From Bradyrhizobium oropedii (GTDB lineage: Bacteria > Pseudomonadota > Alphaproteobacteria > Rhizobiales > Xanthobacteraceae): 39,767 nucleotides of DNA. Made by a program: the position numbers and the translations under genes. A model generated the notes under the pieces. It searched no databases. It worked only from the letters and a program-made list of their open reading frames with translations, and was not told the origin of the DNA. Of the stretch, positions 7,743 through 15,376 are shown piece after piece. Location: NCBI RefSeq assembly GCF_020889685.1, contig NZ_JACMYO010000067.1, positions 1 to 39,767 of the forward strand. The letters are read 5' to 3'. Each line of letters begins with the position of its first letter. Positions within the stretch are counted from its first letter, which is position 1.

Positions 7743-8123
7743 ATGCTTAGGAAAATCCTAATCACGCTAATCGCGGTTCTGGCCGTGGCATTTGCACCGA
7801 CTGCTGCTTCTGCGCGCGGAGGCTTCGGCGGCGGTGGCTTTCATGGTGGCGGCTTCCACGGCGGATTTGGTGGCGGCGGCTGGCGCGGCGGTGGTTGGCG
7901 CGGAGGCGGGTTTGGAGCGGCCGCCGTTGGACTTGGGATAGGTCTCGGCTTGGCGGGTGCCTATGGTGCCTACGGTTACCCCTACGGATATGGCTACCCG
8001 GATGGGTACGGTTACGACTACGGGTATGGTTATGGTTACCCCTATGGCTACGGCTACCCGTACAGAGCCAGTTATGGCTACTGCGTCGCAACAGCCAGCC
8101 AGCAGGCTTATGCTTGCTATTAG
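7743..8123 (+). CDS. Secreted Gly- and Tyr-Gly-rich repeat protein (126 aa)
   Basis: It starts with a clear signal peptide (MLRKILITLIAVLAVAFAP, cleavage likely after TAASA). The mature chain is almost wholly low complexity: first GGFGGGGFHGG/GGGWRGGG repeats, then a short hydrophobic stretch (AAAVGLGIGLGLAGAYGAY), then PYGYGYPDGYGYDYGYG repeats ending YCVATASQQAYACY with two Cys. Such proteins are exported and probably surface-associated or aggregate-forming; no enzyme activity is expected. GGGAG precedes ATG 7743 at a good distance, and in-frame sequence further upstream is not needed. The final Cys pair could form a disulphide. Confidence 0.8.
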   Translation: MLRKILITLIAVLAVAFAPTAASARGGFGGGGFHGGGFHGGFGGGGWRGGGWRGGGFGAAAVGLGIGLGLAGAYGAYGYPYGYGYPDGYGYDYGYGYGYPYGYGYPYRASYGYCVATASQQAYACY

Positions 8124-8147
8124 TAGCGAGCCTGCGGCTCATCCCGC

Positions 8148-8480
8148 TTGAGCGTTGAGATCAATCACGACCGAGCCGGGGAGCCGTGGGTACCGCTTTG
8201 CCCGGCAAATGTGGAGGGCTACATGGCCCTGCACTTCAGCCACGTTGGCACCGGCGATCTGGAGATGTGGATCGCAAGCAGCGACGACTATTCATTCGTA
8301 ATCAGCAACGAGAGCCGAAGTGGGCCTGGCTTGCATGGAGAGCCGGGTTTTGTTGCGTCATATCGCCCCGACTTTCTGAATATGCCCGCAGCTCAGGTGT
8401 CCGGGTCGCCCTTCAGCACGTTCGCTGAAGCCGAGCGGGCCTGCAATGCGTTCTTGGGTCGCCTCATTATCGAAGGATGA
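8148..8480 (+). CDS. Hypothetical protein (up to 110 aa)
   Basis: A soluble protein of unknown function with a plausible folded core (LEMWIASSDDYSFVISNESRS, GFVASYRPDFL, SPFSTFAEAERACNAFLGRLI). The C-terminal helix resembles those in small rhizobial hypotheticals I cannot name. The start is uncertain: TTG 8148 gives 110 residues, ATG 8223 gives 85 beginning MALHFSHVG. Neither has a strong ribosome site. It lies 24 bp after the Gly/Tyr-rich protein gene and may be read with it. Confidence 0.55.
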   Translation: MSVEINHDRAGEPWVPLCPANVEGYMALHFSHVGTGDLEMWIASSDDYSFVISNESRSGPGLHGEPGFVASYRPDFLNMPAAQVSGSPFSTFAEAERACNAFLGRLIIEG

Positions 8481-8678
8481 TAGCCGCGCCGTTACCGGGC
8501 TCCTCGGAAATCCGTGCCAGGCCCCTTGCGCTCGCCCTCCGGTTGCGGAAACATTAGCTGGCTTAAGCTACCAGGGGGCAATGGATTGTCTCAAGTGCAT
8601 AACGACGGCGCGCTCGACGCAATCGTCCAGCATCTTACTCAAGTGCAATTCGCGAAAGACTTTCGCAGGGGTGTTTCC

Positions 8679-8957
8679 ATGCCTAAATTTGCAATCATGC
8701 TCTTGTGCTCTTCATTGATTGGCTGCGCGGCAGCTTCCGAAGCACACGCCCGGGAATTTGGCGGCTATGAATGCTCTGATAATTGCTCCGGACATGCAGC
8801 GGGATATCGCTGGGCAGAAGCACACAGCATTACTTCAGAAGCGGATTGTCCGCTCCGTGGTGCCGCTCTTTCATTTTATGAAGGCTGCTTGGTTTACGTC
8901 GAGGATCCGGACCGAGGTGCCGATGAGGACGATGACGGCGACGATATCGGCGATTGA
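8679..8957 (+). CDS. Small secreted protein or lipoprotein (92 aa)
   Basis: The N-terminus MPKFAIMLLCSSLIGCAAAS is a signal sequence with a lipobox-like L-I-G-C, so Cys16 could be lipid-modified; cleavage after the nearby Ala residues (EAHA) by signal peptidase I is an alternative. The mature chain has GGYECSDNCSGHAAGYRWAE, with a C-x3-C pair and further Cys (DCPL, GCLVYV), and a very acidic tail (GADEDDDGDDIGD). This Cys pattern recurs in small rhizobial envelope proteins of unknown role. ATG 8679 is preceded by AGGGG. Periplasmic location is expected. Confidence 0.65.
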   Translation: MPKFAIMLLCSSLIGCAAASEAHAREFGGYECSDNCSGHAAGYRWAEAHSITSEADCPLRGAALSFYEGCLVYVEDPDRGADEDDDGDDIGD

Positions 8958-8980
8958 GGAGAGCGGCACGTCGGCTTTCT

Positions 8981-9034
8981 AGCGGCCCCGCTCACGAGGT
9001 GGCCCTGCGTCGGGTTTGCCAGCCCCGGGCCGCT
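8981..9034. repeat. GC-rich inverted repeat with GGGTTTGCCA motif
   Basis: AGCGGCCC (8981-8988) pairs with GGGCCGCT (9027-9034) around a 38-bp loop containing GGGTTTGCCA (9012-9021). The same GGGTTTGCCA, again followed by a GC-rich hairpin (GCCCTC-TTA-GAGGGC), recurs at 9515-9541. The two copies lie on either side of the small-ORF pair at 9079-9480, downstream of genes, and may act as terminators or belong to a small dispersed repeat. Confidence 0.4.
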
Positions 9035-9078
9035 GGCGTTGCGGCGCTAGAGCTTGAGCAGGTGGTGTTGAAGGAAAT

Positions 9079-9255
9079 CTGAATGAGGCTTGGATCGGCG
9101 GCCTATGCGGTGCACTCGGCGGAGGGATCGGCGCCATGCTGGGAAGAGGCGATCCGCTTGATGCACTGTTAGGTGCAGCGGGAGGATTTCTTGGCGTCTT
9201 CTACGCCATGCGGAAGTCGATCAAGCAGAGGCCGCCTGCTGAGAGGCGCCCTTAA
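9079..9255 (+). CDS. Small Gly-zipper membrane ORF, start unclear
   Basis: A frame of 58 codons reading NEAWIGGLCGALGGGIGAML... GAAGGFLGVFYAMRKS and ending in a basic tail. It has two Gly-rich hydrophobic segments like a glycine-zipper membrane protein. There is no ATG at the proper place: the frame opens at a non-standard CTG after a stop, and the first ATG (9136) would leave only the second segment. It is therefore either a 5'-truncated remnant or a shorter peptide. It ends 9 bp before the next small membrane gene, with the ribosome site of that gene in between. Confidence 0.4.
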   Translation: MNEAWIGGLCGALGGGIGAMLGRGDPLDALLGAAGGFLGVFYAMRKSIKQRPPAERRP

Positions 9256-9264
9256 GGGAAAGAA

Positions 9265-9480
9265 ATGAACAGGTCAATTAAGGGCCGTTTGATCGCCTTG
9301 GCCGTGGTTGAGTTGGTAATAGGCGGTATGTGGCTGTTCGGCACTTTCAACCCGGCGATTTTCGCTGTGCTGATGCTTGGTGTGCCTTTTCTAGCTCTGA
9401 CAGTTGCCCTGCCAATAGTGTACTTGATCAGGTCCAATCGTTCTTCAACTGCAAATAAGCCACCCTCAAATCCAAACTAG
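9265..9480 (+). CDS. Small two-helix membrane protein (71 aa)
   Basis: Two predicted transmembrane helices (about residues 9-27, LIALAVVELVIGGMWLFGT, and 31-55, AIFAVLMLGVPFLALTVAL...) are followed by a polar tail (RSNRSSTANKPPSN). AAGGGAAAG just before ATG 9265 is a good ribosome site. No family name is recognised. It follows the Gly-zipper ORF closely and may be coupled to it. The product should sit in the inner membrane. Confidence 0.6.
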   Translation: MNRSIKGRLIALAVVELVIGGMWLFGTFNPAIFAVLMLGVPFLALTVALPIVYLIRSNRSSTANKPPSNPN

Positions 9481-9635
9481 ATCGCGGCGCTTAGCCCGCT
9501 CCCGCCTCAGGCCCGGGTTTGCCAAGCCCTCTTAGAGGGCCGCGCGCTTGCCCATCGCCCGGTGAATTTCGGGCATTGTGGGGACTGCCAGGCAGGCGCC
9601 CTAGCGCGCGGGATAGCTTTGGCGCGTAATGCTAT

Positions 9636-10556
9636 ATGCCAATCATCCCATTTCGCCACGCGCAGTTCATGGCTCTCTTGGAGGCCGGCTTCTCGCTGAG
9701 CGAGATCGTAAAGGGACTGAGAAACAGGAAAAGAATTCGCCCCGGACTGCACACCAAGCGTACTTTCGAGACATACTGCGACCAAAATCCAAAATGGGGC
9801 GTCCGAGCAAAAGCTCTTGTGCTCGCGAACGGTGAAGCGGCTCGATTGCGCAGGGGCGCCCCGAAGCGGCTCACCACGCACTGCAATCGAGCGCACCTAT
9901 TTGAACCCAGCAATACCGGCATGCGCTGGAACGGATATCGCTACTGCAAGAGGTGCGACCGAGACAATCAGAAAGTCGGACCCGAGCTGAGGCCAGAGGC
10001 CGTAGAAGCCGTTCGCTTGGCAGTGCTGAACGGGAGAACGATTGACGACATAACCCATACCCGAAACGGTCGCAGAGCGATCTGCACGTTCAAAGCACTC
10101 AAGCGCTACCGGATCGAGCAACCGGAGTTCGATCGCTTCATGATCGAAAACGCCAAGAACAGGATTTCTCGGGCAGTGCTAATCAAATGCCGGATAGTTC
10201 CTGCTAACGCGACGTACTTTCGACTGGATGTGACGCGTGACGACATCCCGCCTTTCGAAATGCTGCCCGGGGACTACGAATGGATTCAATCGATCCTCCG
10301 TTCGAAGCGCGTGCCGTTCGAAGTCACGGACGATCTAGCCCAAGACATCTTTGTATCGCTGCTTTCAAGGGCCATTAGCCGCGATCAGGTGGCCCGTCGG
10401 GTTGATGACTTTCTCTCGGCGCACTACGGCAGGAATGCGCGGAAGGGCTATGGCACAATTCAGGCTCCGCTCTCACTTGATGATCCGGTTCGCCGAGACA
10501 GCAAGGTTACGCTTTGGAGCAAAGCCACACGTCGGCTTTGGGGTGATGAATTATAA
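9636..10556 (+). CDS. HTH / zinc-ribbon protein with sigma-like tail (306 aa)
   Basis: A modular, probably DNA-binding protein. Residues about 8-62 form a helical module (FMALLEAGFSLSEIVKGL ... NPKWGVRAKAL) resembling the HTH of phage small-terminase-like proteins (short 'G-x-S-L' helix pair, then 'NPxW'). A zinc-ribbon-like knuckle follows, with Cys83, His87, Cys104 and Cys107 as likely ligands. A second helical module (about 120-175, LNGRTIDDI ... EQPEFDRFMIEN) comes next. The C-terminal 90 residues (from PGDYEWIQS, then DDLAQDIFVSLL and APLSLDDPV) resemble sigma-factor region 2. The 516-residue neighbour repeats the same parts in larger number and ends in the same tail, so the two are paralogues. 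ATG 9636 lacks a strong ribosome site. Function unknown. Confidence 0.75.
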   Translation: MPIIPFRHAQFMALLEAGFSLSEIVKGLRNRKRIRPGLHTKRTFETYCDQNPKWGVRAKALVLANGEAARLRRGAPKRLTTHCNRAHLFEPSNTGMRWNGYRYCKRCDRDNQKVGPELRPEAVEAVRLAVLNGRTIDDITHTRNGRRAICTFKALKRYRIEQPEFDRFMIENAKNRISRAVLIKCRIVPANATYFRLDVTRDDIPPFEMLPGDYEWIQSILRSKRVPFEVTDDLAQDIFVSLLSRAISRDQVARRVDDFLSAHYGRNARKGYGTIQAPLSLDDPVRRDSKVTLWSKATRRLWGDEL

Positions 10557-10636
10557 GGCCGGCCTTGATATTTCTCTTGCCCTCGACTCCTGGTTGATTC
10601 AGAATCCCGGAAATATCCACCGGGAGCTAGACGACG

Positions 10637-10774
10637 ATGGCAACCATCGGCACCTTGGCTTGTCTCGCAGCAGTTGGCATTCCTGCAGCATTGTTGATCG
10701 CGGCCCGCTTCAACGCGCGCGCGGCTTACCGGAAGCAGATGACCGAAAATGCTATGCGCTCCATGGGCAACTAG
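10637..10774 (+). CDS. Small membrane peptide (45 aa)
   Basis: MATIGTLACLAAVGIPAALL forms one hydrophobic helix, followed by a basic, amphipathic tail (AARFNARAAYRKQMTENAM). GGGAG lies 9 bases before ATG 10637. It sits between the two multi-zinc-ribbon genes. Too short to assign; a single-pass inner-membrane peptide is expected. Confidence 0.5.
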   Translation: MATIGTLACLAAVGIPAALLIAARFNARAAYRKQMTENAMRSMGN

Positions 10775-10920
10775 CCGCCGGCCGGCACCGCGTCATTAAG
10801 ATTTTGGGCAGACCGCGCTTCATTTCCGCAGCTATTCCGACCTGATCAGAACACTCCTGCGACGCGACTCAGGATTGGGCTCCGCACGCGCATTCCGCGC
10901 ATTTGCAAAGGAGCGATCTG

Positions 10921-12471
10921 ATGGCAGGCAAGCCCAAACCTAAGTCGCACTGCAACTATGGCCACGCGATGACGCCGGAGAATACGGCGATCGTTCATCC
11001 GAAGAAGTCCAAGTATCCCTGGCGGCAATGCCGCATATGCATGGATCTGACTCCGGCCGAGGCCGTCGAGATCGAGGCAAAGCTAGAGGCCGGCTGCTCG
11101 CTCAGGGACCTTGGCCTGTCTTTCCCCAAGAAGATGGGTCTCGATGCCTACCGCGCCGAAAATCCAGAATGGTCGGCTCGCATAGACTCGCTGTCGGCCC
11201 TCAGCGCAACCAAGAAAAAGGCCGCCGTGCAGGCGCAAATGCGTAACGAGCGAACGCACTGCGTGCGAGGCCACGAACTGACGCCGGGAAACTTCGACAA
11301 GACGTTGGTGCCAGACAATGCAACGAGCTGGAATCCGCGCGCGTGTCTCATCTGCCGCGAAAAGCTCGACAGGAATTTCCGACTTGTAGCGGAGGAGATC
11401 GTTGTTCCTGAGAAAATCAAGATCAGTGGGCCGGCCATCGGAAGAATAAACCGGACCCATTGCAAGGCGGGTCATCTCCTAAGCCCAGAAAATGTCGCCG
11501 TGATCATGTGCGGCGGAAGGGGAAAGGGACGAGTATGGCGGCACCACGTATGCCGAACATGCACTGACATCACCAACGAGGAAGCCGCCGATATTCTTCG
11601 TCAGCTAAATGCACGGGTTGCGCTCAAGAGAATCCCGCTCCCGACCGGCAAGGATATGCATTCGCTCAAGCGATATCGTGCCGAGCATCCTAACTGGGAC
11701 AACATCGTTACTCCACTCATGAAAGCAAACGGCCTCGCGGCCCGTGTCGCGGCATGGAGAGCGCGCGCCGCAGCGACCACACATTGCGGTCACGGCCACG
11801 AGTACACGCCTGAGACCACCTATTGGAAGCACAACGGCACGCGGGCGTGCAAAACATGCGATCTGATAAACCTGAGGCGCGTCAAGCCGATCACGCCGCA
11901 GAAGATCGAGCTTGCGAAGCGAGCGATCGTCACTGGCTCATCTGTCACCGGCATCATCAGTGGCCCCAACAAGATACTTTCTGACGTTCAGTGGAGCCAC
12001 TTGCGCCGGACCGATCGAACCTTCAACCGCTTCGTGCTCGAGCACATTAGCAGCAGCCGTAGCCTTGCAACCATGCAGAGCCGGATGGGGATAGCCCCCA
12101 TTGCAGGCCTGGAGCGCGCGCCGCAAATCGAAAACGTCGGGAATGAAGAGCTATATGTCCCGCAGCCCGGCGACTACGAATGGCTCTATAGCCTCACGCC
12201 CCGCAGCATGTTGAAGTCAGATCGCGATGAAGTGGTAAGTAATGTCTACATGGAATTAGCAGAGCGCCGCTTACGCCGCGAAGACGTCCCCTCTCGAGTG
12301 AGAGCAATGACCCAGCAGCACCATAAGCTGTTCCCGCAGAGGGAGGCGGGAAGCTTCAATGCACCGCTATCGCTCGATGCACCGGCCTATCTTGACGGCA
12401 CCACGTTGCGCGTTGAGACGGTTTTCGGAGAGTTTGTGGGAACGCGTCTGAACAGTCCTCGTGCGGGGTAA
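10921..12471 (+). CDS. Multi-zinc-ribbon / HTH array protein with sigma-like tail (516 aa)
   Basis: Four zinc-ribbon-like knuckles of the pattern C-x2-G-H-x(16-26)-C-x2-C are visible: Cys11/His15/Cys37/Cys40, Cys114/His118/Cys142/Cys145, Cys181/His185/Cys211/Cys214 and Cys289/His293/Cys310/Cys313. Between or after them are three helical modules (about 45-95, 220-275 and 325-378), recognisable by LEAGCSLRDLG or equivalent and RYRAEHPNW-type ends. The last 100 residues (PGDYEWLYSL, DRDEVVSNVYMEL, APLSLDAP) match the tail of the 306-residue neighbour and resemble sigma region 2. C-x2-G-H...C-x2-C knuckles are familiar from phage HNH-like and DNA-binding proteins, but no HNH catalytic residues are evident. 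ATG 10921 is preceded by AAGGAG at 7 bases. It looks like an array of DNA-reading modules; role unknown. Confidence 0.8.
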   Translation: MAGKPKPKSHCNYGHAMTPENTAIVHPKKSKYPWRQCRICMDLTPAEAVEIEAKLEAGCSLRDLGLSFPKKMGLDAYRAENPEWSARIDSLSALSATKKKAAVQAQMRNERTHCVRGHELTPGNFDKTLVPDNATSWNPRACLICREKLDRNFRLVAEEIVVPEKIKISGPAIGRINRTHCKAGHLLSPENVAVIMCGGRGKGRVWRHHVCRTCTDITNEEAADILRQLNARVALKRIPLPTGKDMHSLKRYRAEHPNWDNIVTPLMKANGLAARVAAWRARAAATTHCGHGHEYTPETTYWKHNGTRACKTCDLINLRRVKPITPQKIELAKRAIVTGSSVTGIISGPNKILSDVQWSHLRRTDRTFNRFVLEHISSSRSLATMQSRMGIAPIAGLERAPQIENVGNEELYVPQPGDYEWLYSLTPRSMLKSDRDEVVSNVYMELAERRLRREDVPSRVRAMTQQHHKLFPQREAGSFNAPLSLDAPAYLDGTTLRVETVFGEFVGTRLNSPRAG

Positions 12472-12506
12472 GTCAGGCACCGATAGCGCCGCCCGGTTAG
12501 GCGGCG

Positions 12507-13970
12507 CTAGTCATCCGACACGGCCCAGAAAGGAATGTATTTCGCGTACTTGTTTCCTTGATTTTTGTCAGCTGGAGCGATCCGGCCTGCCTTCTTTGCG
12601 TCGGCAATTACCGATGAGACTACCTGGTAGTCTTCGTCTCCAAGAGAAAATCTAGCTCTCAGGCTCGTATTGTTCATATAGTCGTGGGCGAGCCAACGAA
12701 CCACACAATGACAGAAGCAACTCCAAACTCTATCTGCTTTCGAAAGGTTGGCAAATTTCTTTGGTCCAAATAACACAACCCTCATAGAGTTTTCTGATGG
12801 AAAGAACTCGGGCGCCGGGAGCGCCATCTCTTCGATCTCGATGATCGACTTATCGATTCCGCCGCCTCTTTCTTCACAAAGACCAACCTCGCGCATGGCA
12901 GCAGCGAATTTTTCATTGCGCGAGCGCCGTTCGTCTATAATACGGTCAACTGCGATGAGCGAGTTGCCAGGATTGGTAATCTCGATCCGGTCTTTGTATA
13001 TCTCCACAACGGGACCACTTCCACTCATCGTGAAATCTTGATGGATGAGGGCATTCGCCACCATCTCGCGGAGAGCTGTCTCTGAATACACAGATAGCGC
13101 TTTGCGAACGCCGCCTGTGAACCGCTCCTCCTTCGGAAGTCGATCCATTATGAACTTGAGCATTGGCCGGAAGCCCACCGCGTAGCCTTTCACGCCTTCT
13201 GTTTCGCTTTCCGACTTCATTTTATTGGTGCCGCTATACTTGATCACGCGCACCGATTTAGTGGCTATCGACGGGAACGTAGAAATATCATTCGCGAAAA
13301 GCAGGGCGCCGAGATTGGTGATGTGGTAGCCGTCTTCCATGTCGTCGACGACGAATCCCAACTGGGAAAACCGCTTCAGGATCTCAGTCTTGTTACGCGG
13401 AACCGGTTCGCTCTTTAAGTTGTAGTACGTCTCAGCGTTCAAAAGATTGAGAACATCCAGCGCCGTTTGGTTGGGTAGGGCAATCGCATCCTCGAATTTG
13501 CGACGCCCCGTCGCCAGCCATAGGGCTCGCTCGTGTTCGGGAAAATCCTTAAGCGGTTTGACGTTCTCTCCAATGCGGATGTACTCAGAACCGGCGAACC
13601 GGACCGGCCTATCGTATGTGGGCTCGACTGCGAGAATCGAAAAGTCCAGGCCATCATCGCTGAAGTCGAAGCATTCGAGCAGAAGCTTCGGCTCGATCAT
13701 TCGCGAAAGCCAATTTTGTAGATTTTCTCCGCCCTTTTTCAGGCGCTGAAGGCGCACGCTGGTTCCGACTTTCTCGCGCGTTCCGTCTCGGATTCCCCAA
13801 ACTATAAAGGCCCTGTCTCGGTCAGCGAGCATGGCCGCATTAGCGCACGCACTCAGCGTGCGACCAATCATGTCGCAATCCTCGTTATTATGTTTAAATT
13901 CGAGCCACGGCCCTTCATCAGATCCAGCGAGCAGGCGCCGGAGGAGTGCTCTCGGGTTTGCGGTCGGCAT
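12507..13970 (-). CDS. AlbA_2 / Schlafen-type protein with ATPase-like C-terminal domain (487 aa)
   Basis: The N-terminal AlbA_2 (Schlafen AlbA) domain is recognised from EGPWLEFKHN (Glu24, Lys26), IVWGIRDG and GSEYIRIGEN (about 128-136). A GHKL/HATPase_c_4-type region follows, with ALREMVANALIHQDF (299-313, N-box) and EERGGGIDKSI (367-377), as in the RecG-like 'ATP-binding putative transcriptional regulator' family. The C-terminal 80 residues look like a winged helix (LGDEDYQVVSSVIADAKKAGRI). Members act as nucleic-acid-binding regulators, and some sit in defence loci; which applies here cannot be read. It is the only gene on the minus strand in this part, convergent with the multi-zinc-ribbon gene. 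A tandem repeat array lies upstream of its start. Confidence 0.85.
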   Translation of the reverse strand: MPTANPRALLRRLLAGSDEGPWLEFKHNNEDCDMIGRTLSACANAAMLADRDRAFIVWGIRDGTREKVGTSVRLQRLKKGGENLQNWLSRMIEPKLLLECFDFSDDGLDFSILAVEPTYDRPVRFAGSEYIRIGENVKPLKDFPEHERALWLATGRRKFEDAIALPNQTALDVLNLLNAETYYNLKSEPVPRNKTEILKRFSQLGFVVDDMEDGYHITNLGALLFANDISTFPSIATKSVRVIKYSGTNKMKSESETEGVKGYAVGFRPMLKFIMDRLPKEERFTGGVRKALSVYSETALREMVANALIHQDFTMSGSGPVVEIYKDRIEITNPGNSLIAVDRIIDERRSRNEKFAAAMREVGLCEERGGGIDKSIIEIEEMALPAPEFFPSENSMRVVLFGPKKFANLSKADRVWSCFCHCVVRWLAHDYMNNTSLRARFSLGDEDYQVVSSVIADAKKAGRIAPADKNQGNKYAKYIPFWAVSDD

Positions 13971-13981
13971 TCCGATTCCCT

Positions 13982-14088
13982 CTTATATCCCCCTTATATC
14001 GGAATTCGACCCTATAACCAATCGTTCAGGAAGTTTCCCATTGAAATCACTTGTCTTTTTGGGCGACGCTTTATCCCCTCTTTATCCC
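13982..14088. promoter_or_regulatory. Two tandem pairs of CTTTATCCC-like repeats upstream of the AlbA_2 gene
   Basis: CTTATATCC (13982-13990) and CTTATATCG (13993-14001) form one pair; CTTTATCCC at 14069-14077 and 14080-14088 form the other. Within each pair the repeats are 11 bp apart, one helical turn. On the minus strand they read GGGATAAAG/GGATATAAG. The first pair begins 12 bp before the AlbA_2 start codon. A regulator-binding array, possibly for the winged-helix part of the same protein, is the likeliest explanation. Inferred. Confidence 0.4.
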
Positions 14089-14169
14089 ACCATCGCTAAT
14101 TCTGGTGGGTAACGATCTCGACAGACCCAACTTATTGAAGATTTGCATCCCACGCGGCTCCGCCGCTTT

Positions 14170-14592
14170 ATGATCGGCATGGGCTCGAAATCCCGGGAGT
14201 ACATGTTCGGCGCCACCGTCCGGCATCTGGCCGAGCGGGCTGCAGAGGCGCGTCGCGATGCGGACGGGCTCGCCTGCCAAGCCTGGAACGCCCGCATGCT
14301 CGCCTTCCAGGGGCCGGCCCAGCCGTCCCCTGCCCTCGGTGACGCTCTCAATGCCGGCTATCGCTATCTCGAGATCAAATGCCTCGGCTGCGACACCCAT
14401 CAGACGGTCGCCCTGGATATCGTGAGGCGGCCGACGTGGACGCCGGTCCACGAGCTGGAGCGCTACATGCGGTGCAAGGAATGCTCACGCCGGGCTGGGC
14501 ACCCGTTCAAGCGCAGCCACCTGGTGGCGTTGCGGACGGACAAGATCTCGACCATGAACCCACCGTCAACATGGTGGCCGGGAGAGCGGTAG
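14170..14592 (+). CDS. Zinc-ribbon hypothetical protein (about 140 aa)
   Basis: A soluble protein with an N-terminal helical region (FGATVRHLAERAAEARRDADGL) and a C-terminal zinc ribbon, C-x2-C (KCLGCDTHQT) ... C-x2-C (MRCKECSRRAG), ending STWWPGER. I recognise the pattern KCLGCDTHQTVALDIVRRP as a widespread hypothetical family in Bradyrhizobium islands, with no assigned role. The start is uncertain: ATG 14170 is used, ATG 14179 and TTG 14143 are alternatives, and none has a clear ribosome site. It opens the run of small same-strand genes between 14 and 21 kb. Confidence 0.7.
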   Translation: MIGMGSKSREYMFGATVRHLAERAAEARRDADGLACQAWNARMLAFQGPAQPSPALGDALNAGYRYLEIKCLGCDTHQTVALDIVRRPTWTPVHELERYMRCKECSRRAGHPFKRSHLVALRTDKISTMNPPSTWWPGER

Positions 14593-14687
14593 CCGGTCTC
14601 CGAAAACGGTGACCCGTAGCCTCACGGCTAGAACAGAGATGCCAAGCTTGGCTACACTGAGATTCGGCGGGCCATGCGAGGGCGAGC

Positions 14688-14870
14688 TTGACGAAGGAGA
14701 GACTGAGCAAAGACGCGGCGGATGCGTTCCGCCTTCTTCGAGCTTTTCGCTCGATCCAGGATCGGGCCAGCCGCCAACGTGTCGTCGAAATGGTTGAAGC
14801 GATGGCGGCGGAACGTTCGGACGAGCCCGACAAAGCCGATGCTAACGCGGCAGAACATACCGAACGGTGA
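14688..14870 (+). CDS. Small helical hypothetical protein (60 aa)
   Basis: It reads TKERLSKDAADAFRLLRAF, then RQRVVEMVEAMAAE and an acidic tail, mostly amphipathic helix. The pattern is one I know from short rhizobial hypotheticals often annotated without function; it could be a small DNA- or protein-binding helical hairpin. The start is TTG 14688. Its 3' end overlaps the convergent gene at 14842-15087 by 29 bp. Confidence 0.55.
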   Translation: MTKERLSKDAADAFRLLRAFRSIQDRASRQRVVEMVEAMAAERSDEPDKADANAAEHTER

Positions 14871-15087
14871 ACGATGGACCGTCCCCTGCGGGAGGTTCAT
14901 AGATCACGACGTCGGCTGGTCCCATAAGCTGGCGCATGGCGTTGCATGCCATCGGGTGCCTGTTCTGATCCGGGCTTACTATCCGATGCAGTTCGCCTGC
15001 ATTGATCTCGATATGCGGACGTCCTTGTCTCGCCGCCCGAGCAATTTGAGCCTCCGCCTCTTCGCGGAATTCTTCCGTGGTGGGCAT
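14842..15087 (-). CDS. Small conserved hypothetical protein (81 aa)
   Basis: The sequence MPTTEEFREEAEAQIARAA, then GRPHIEINAGELHRIV and a C-terminal FTVRYVLPR, is characteristic of a short rhizobial family that I recall but that has no assigned function. The first part is a charged helix; the second is likely a small beta sheet with a conserved ELHR. It has two Cys/Met-rich positions (MACNAMRQ) but no clear metal site. It converges on, and slightly overlaps, the 14688-14870 gene. Confidence 0.65.
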   Translation of the reverse strand: MPTTEEFREEAEAQIARAARQGRPHIEINAGELHRIVSPDQNRHPMACNAMRQLMGPADVVIYEPPAGDGPSFTVRYVLPR

Positions 15088-15266
15088 GGCGCGCCCTCAT
15101 TCCAATCGATTGGCAAGCAACTACTGATCAAAATATAATTACCCAGTCTATCAGATCGCTGCCGCTTCACAACCTTAGTGAGTATGGAGTGAATATGCGC
15201 GTTTTCCGAATTGACTCGACGTGGCTCGCGTTCCTTATGGGACGTTGACGCACCATCTGTTCTCGC

Positions 15267-15280
15267 TTGATCTAGATCAA
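15267..15280. promoter_or_regulatory. FixK/FNR-type box TTGAT-CTAG-ATCAA
   Basis: A perfect 14-bp palindrome that matches the FNR/FixK consensus TTGAT-N4-ATCAA at every position. It lies 96 bp before the start codon of the small gene at 15377, a spacing compatible with class II activation about 41 bp upstream of a transcription start near 15315. In Bradyrhizobium, FixK2 activates genes under low oxygen through such boxes. Binding here is inferred. Confidence 0.6.
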
Positions 15281-15376
15281 AGGTCCCGTGAATCACCGCG
15301 GGCTGAGTTTCAGAAGACTATTGCCCGGCGAGTTCCATGTGTGATGATCTCACTGTGATCCCGGGGAGTTCATTCA

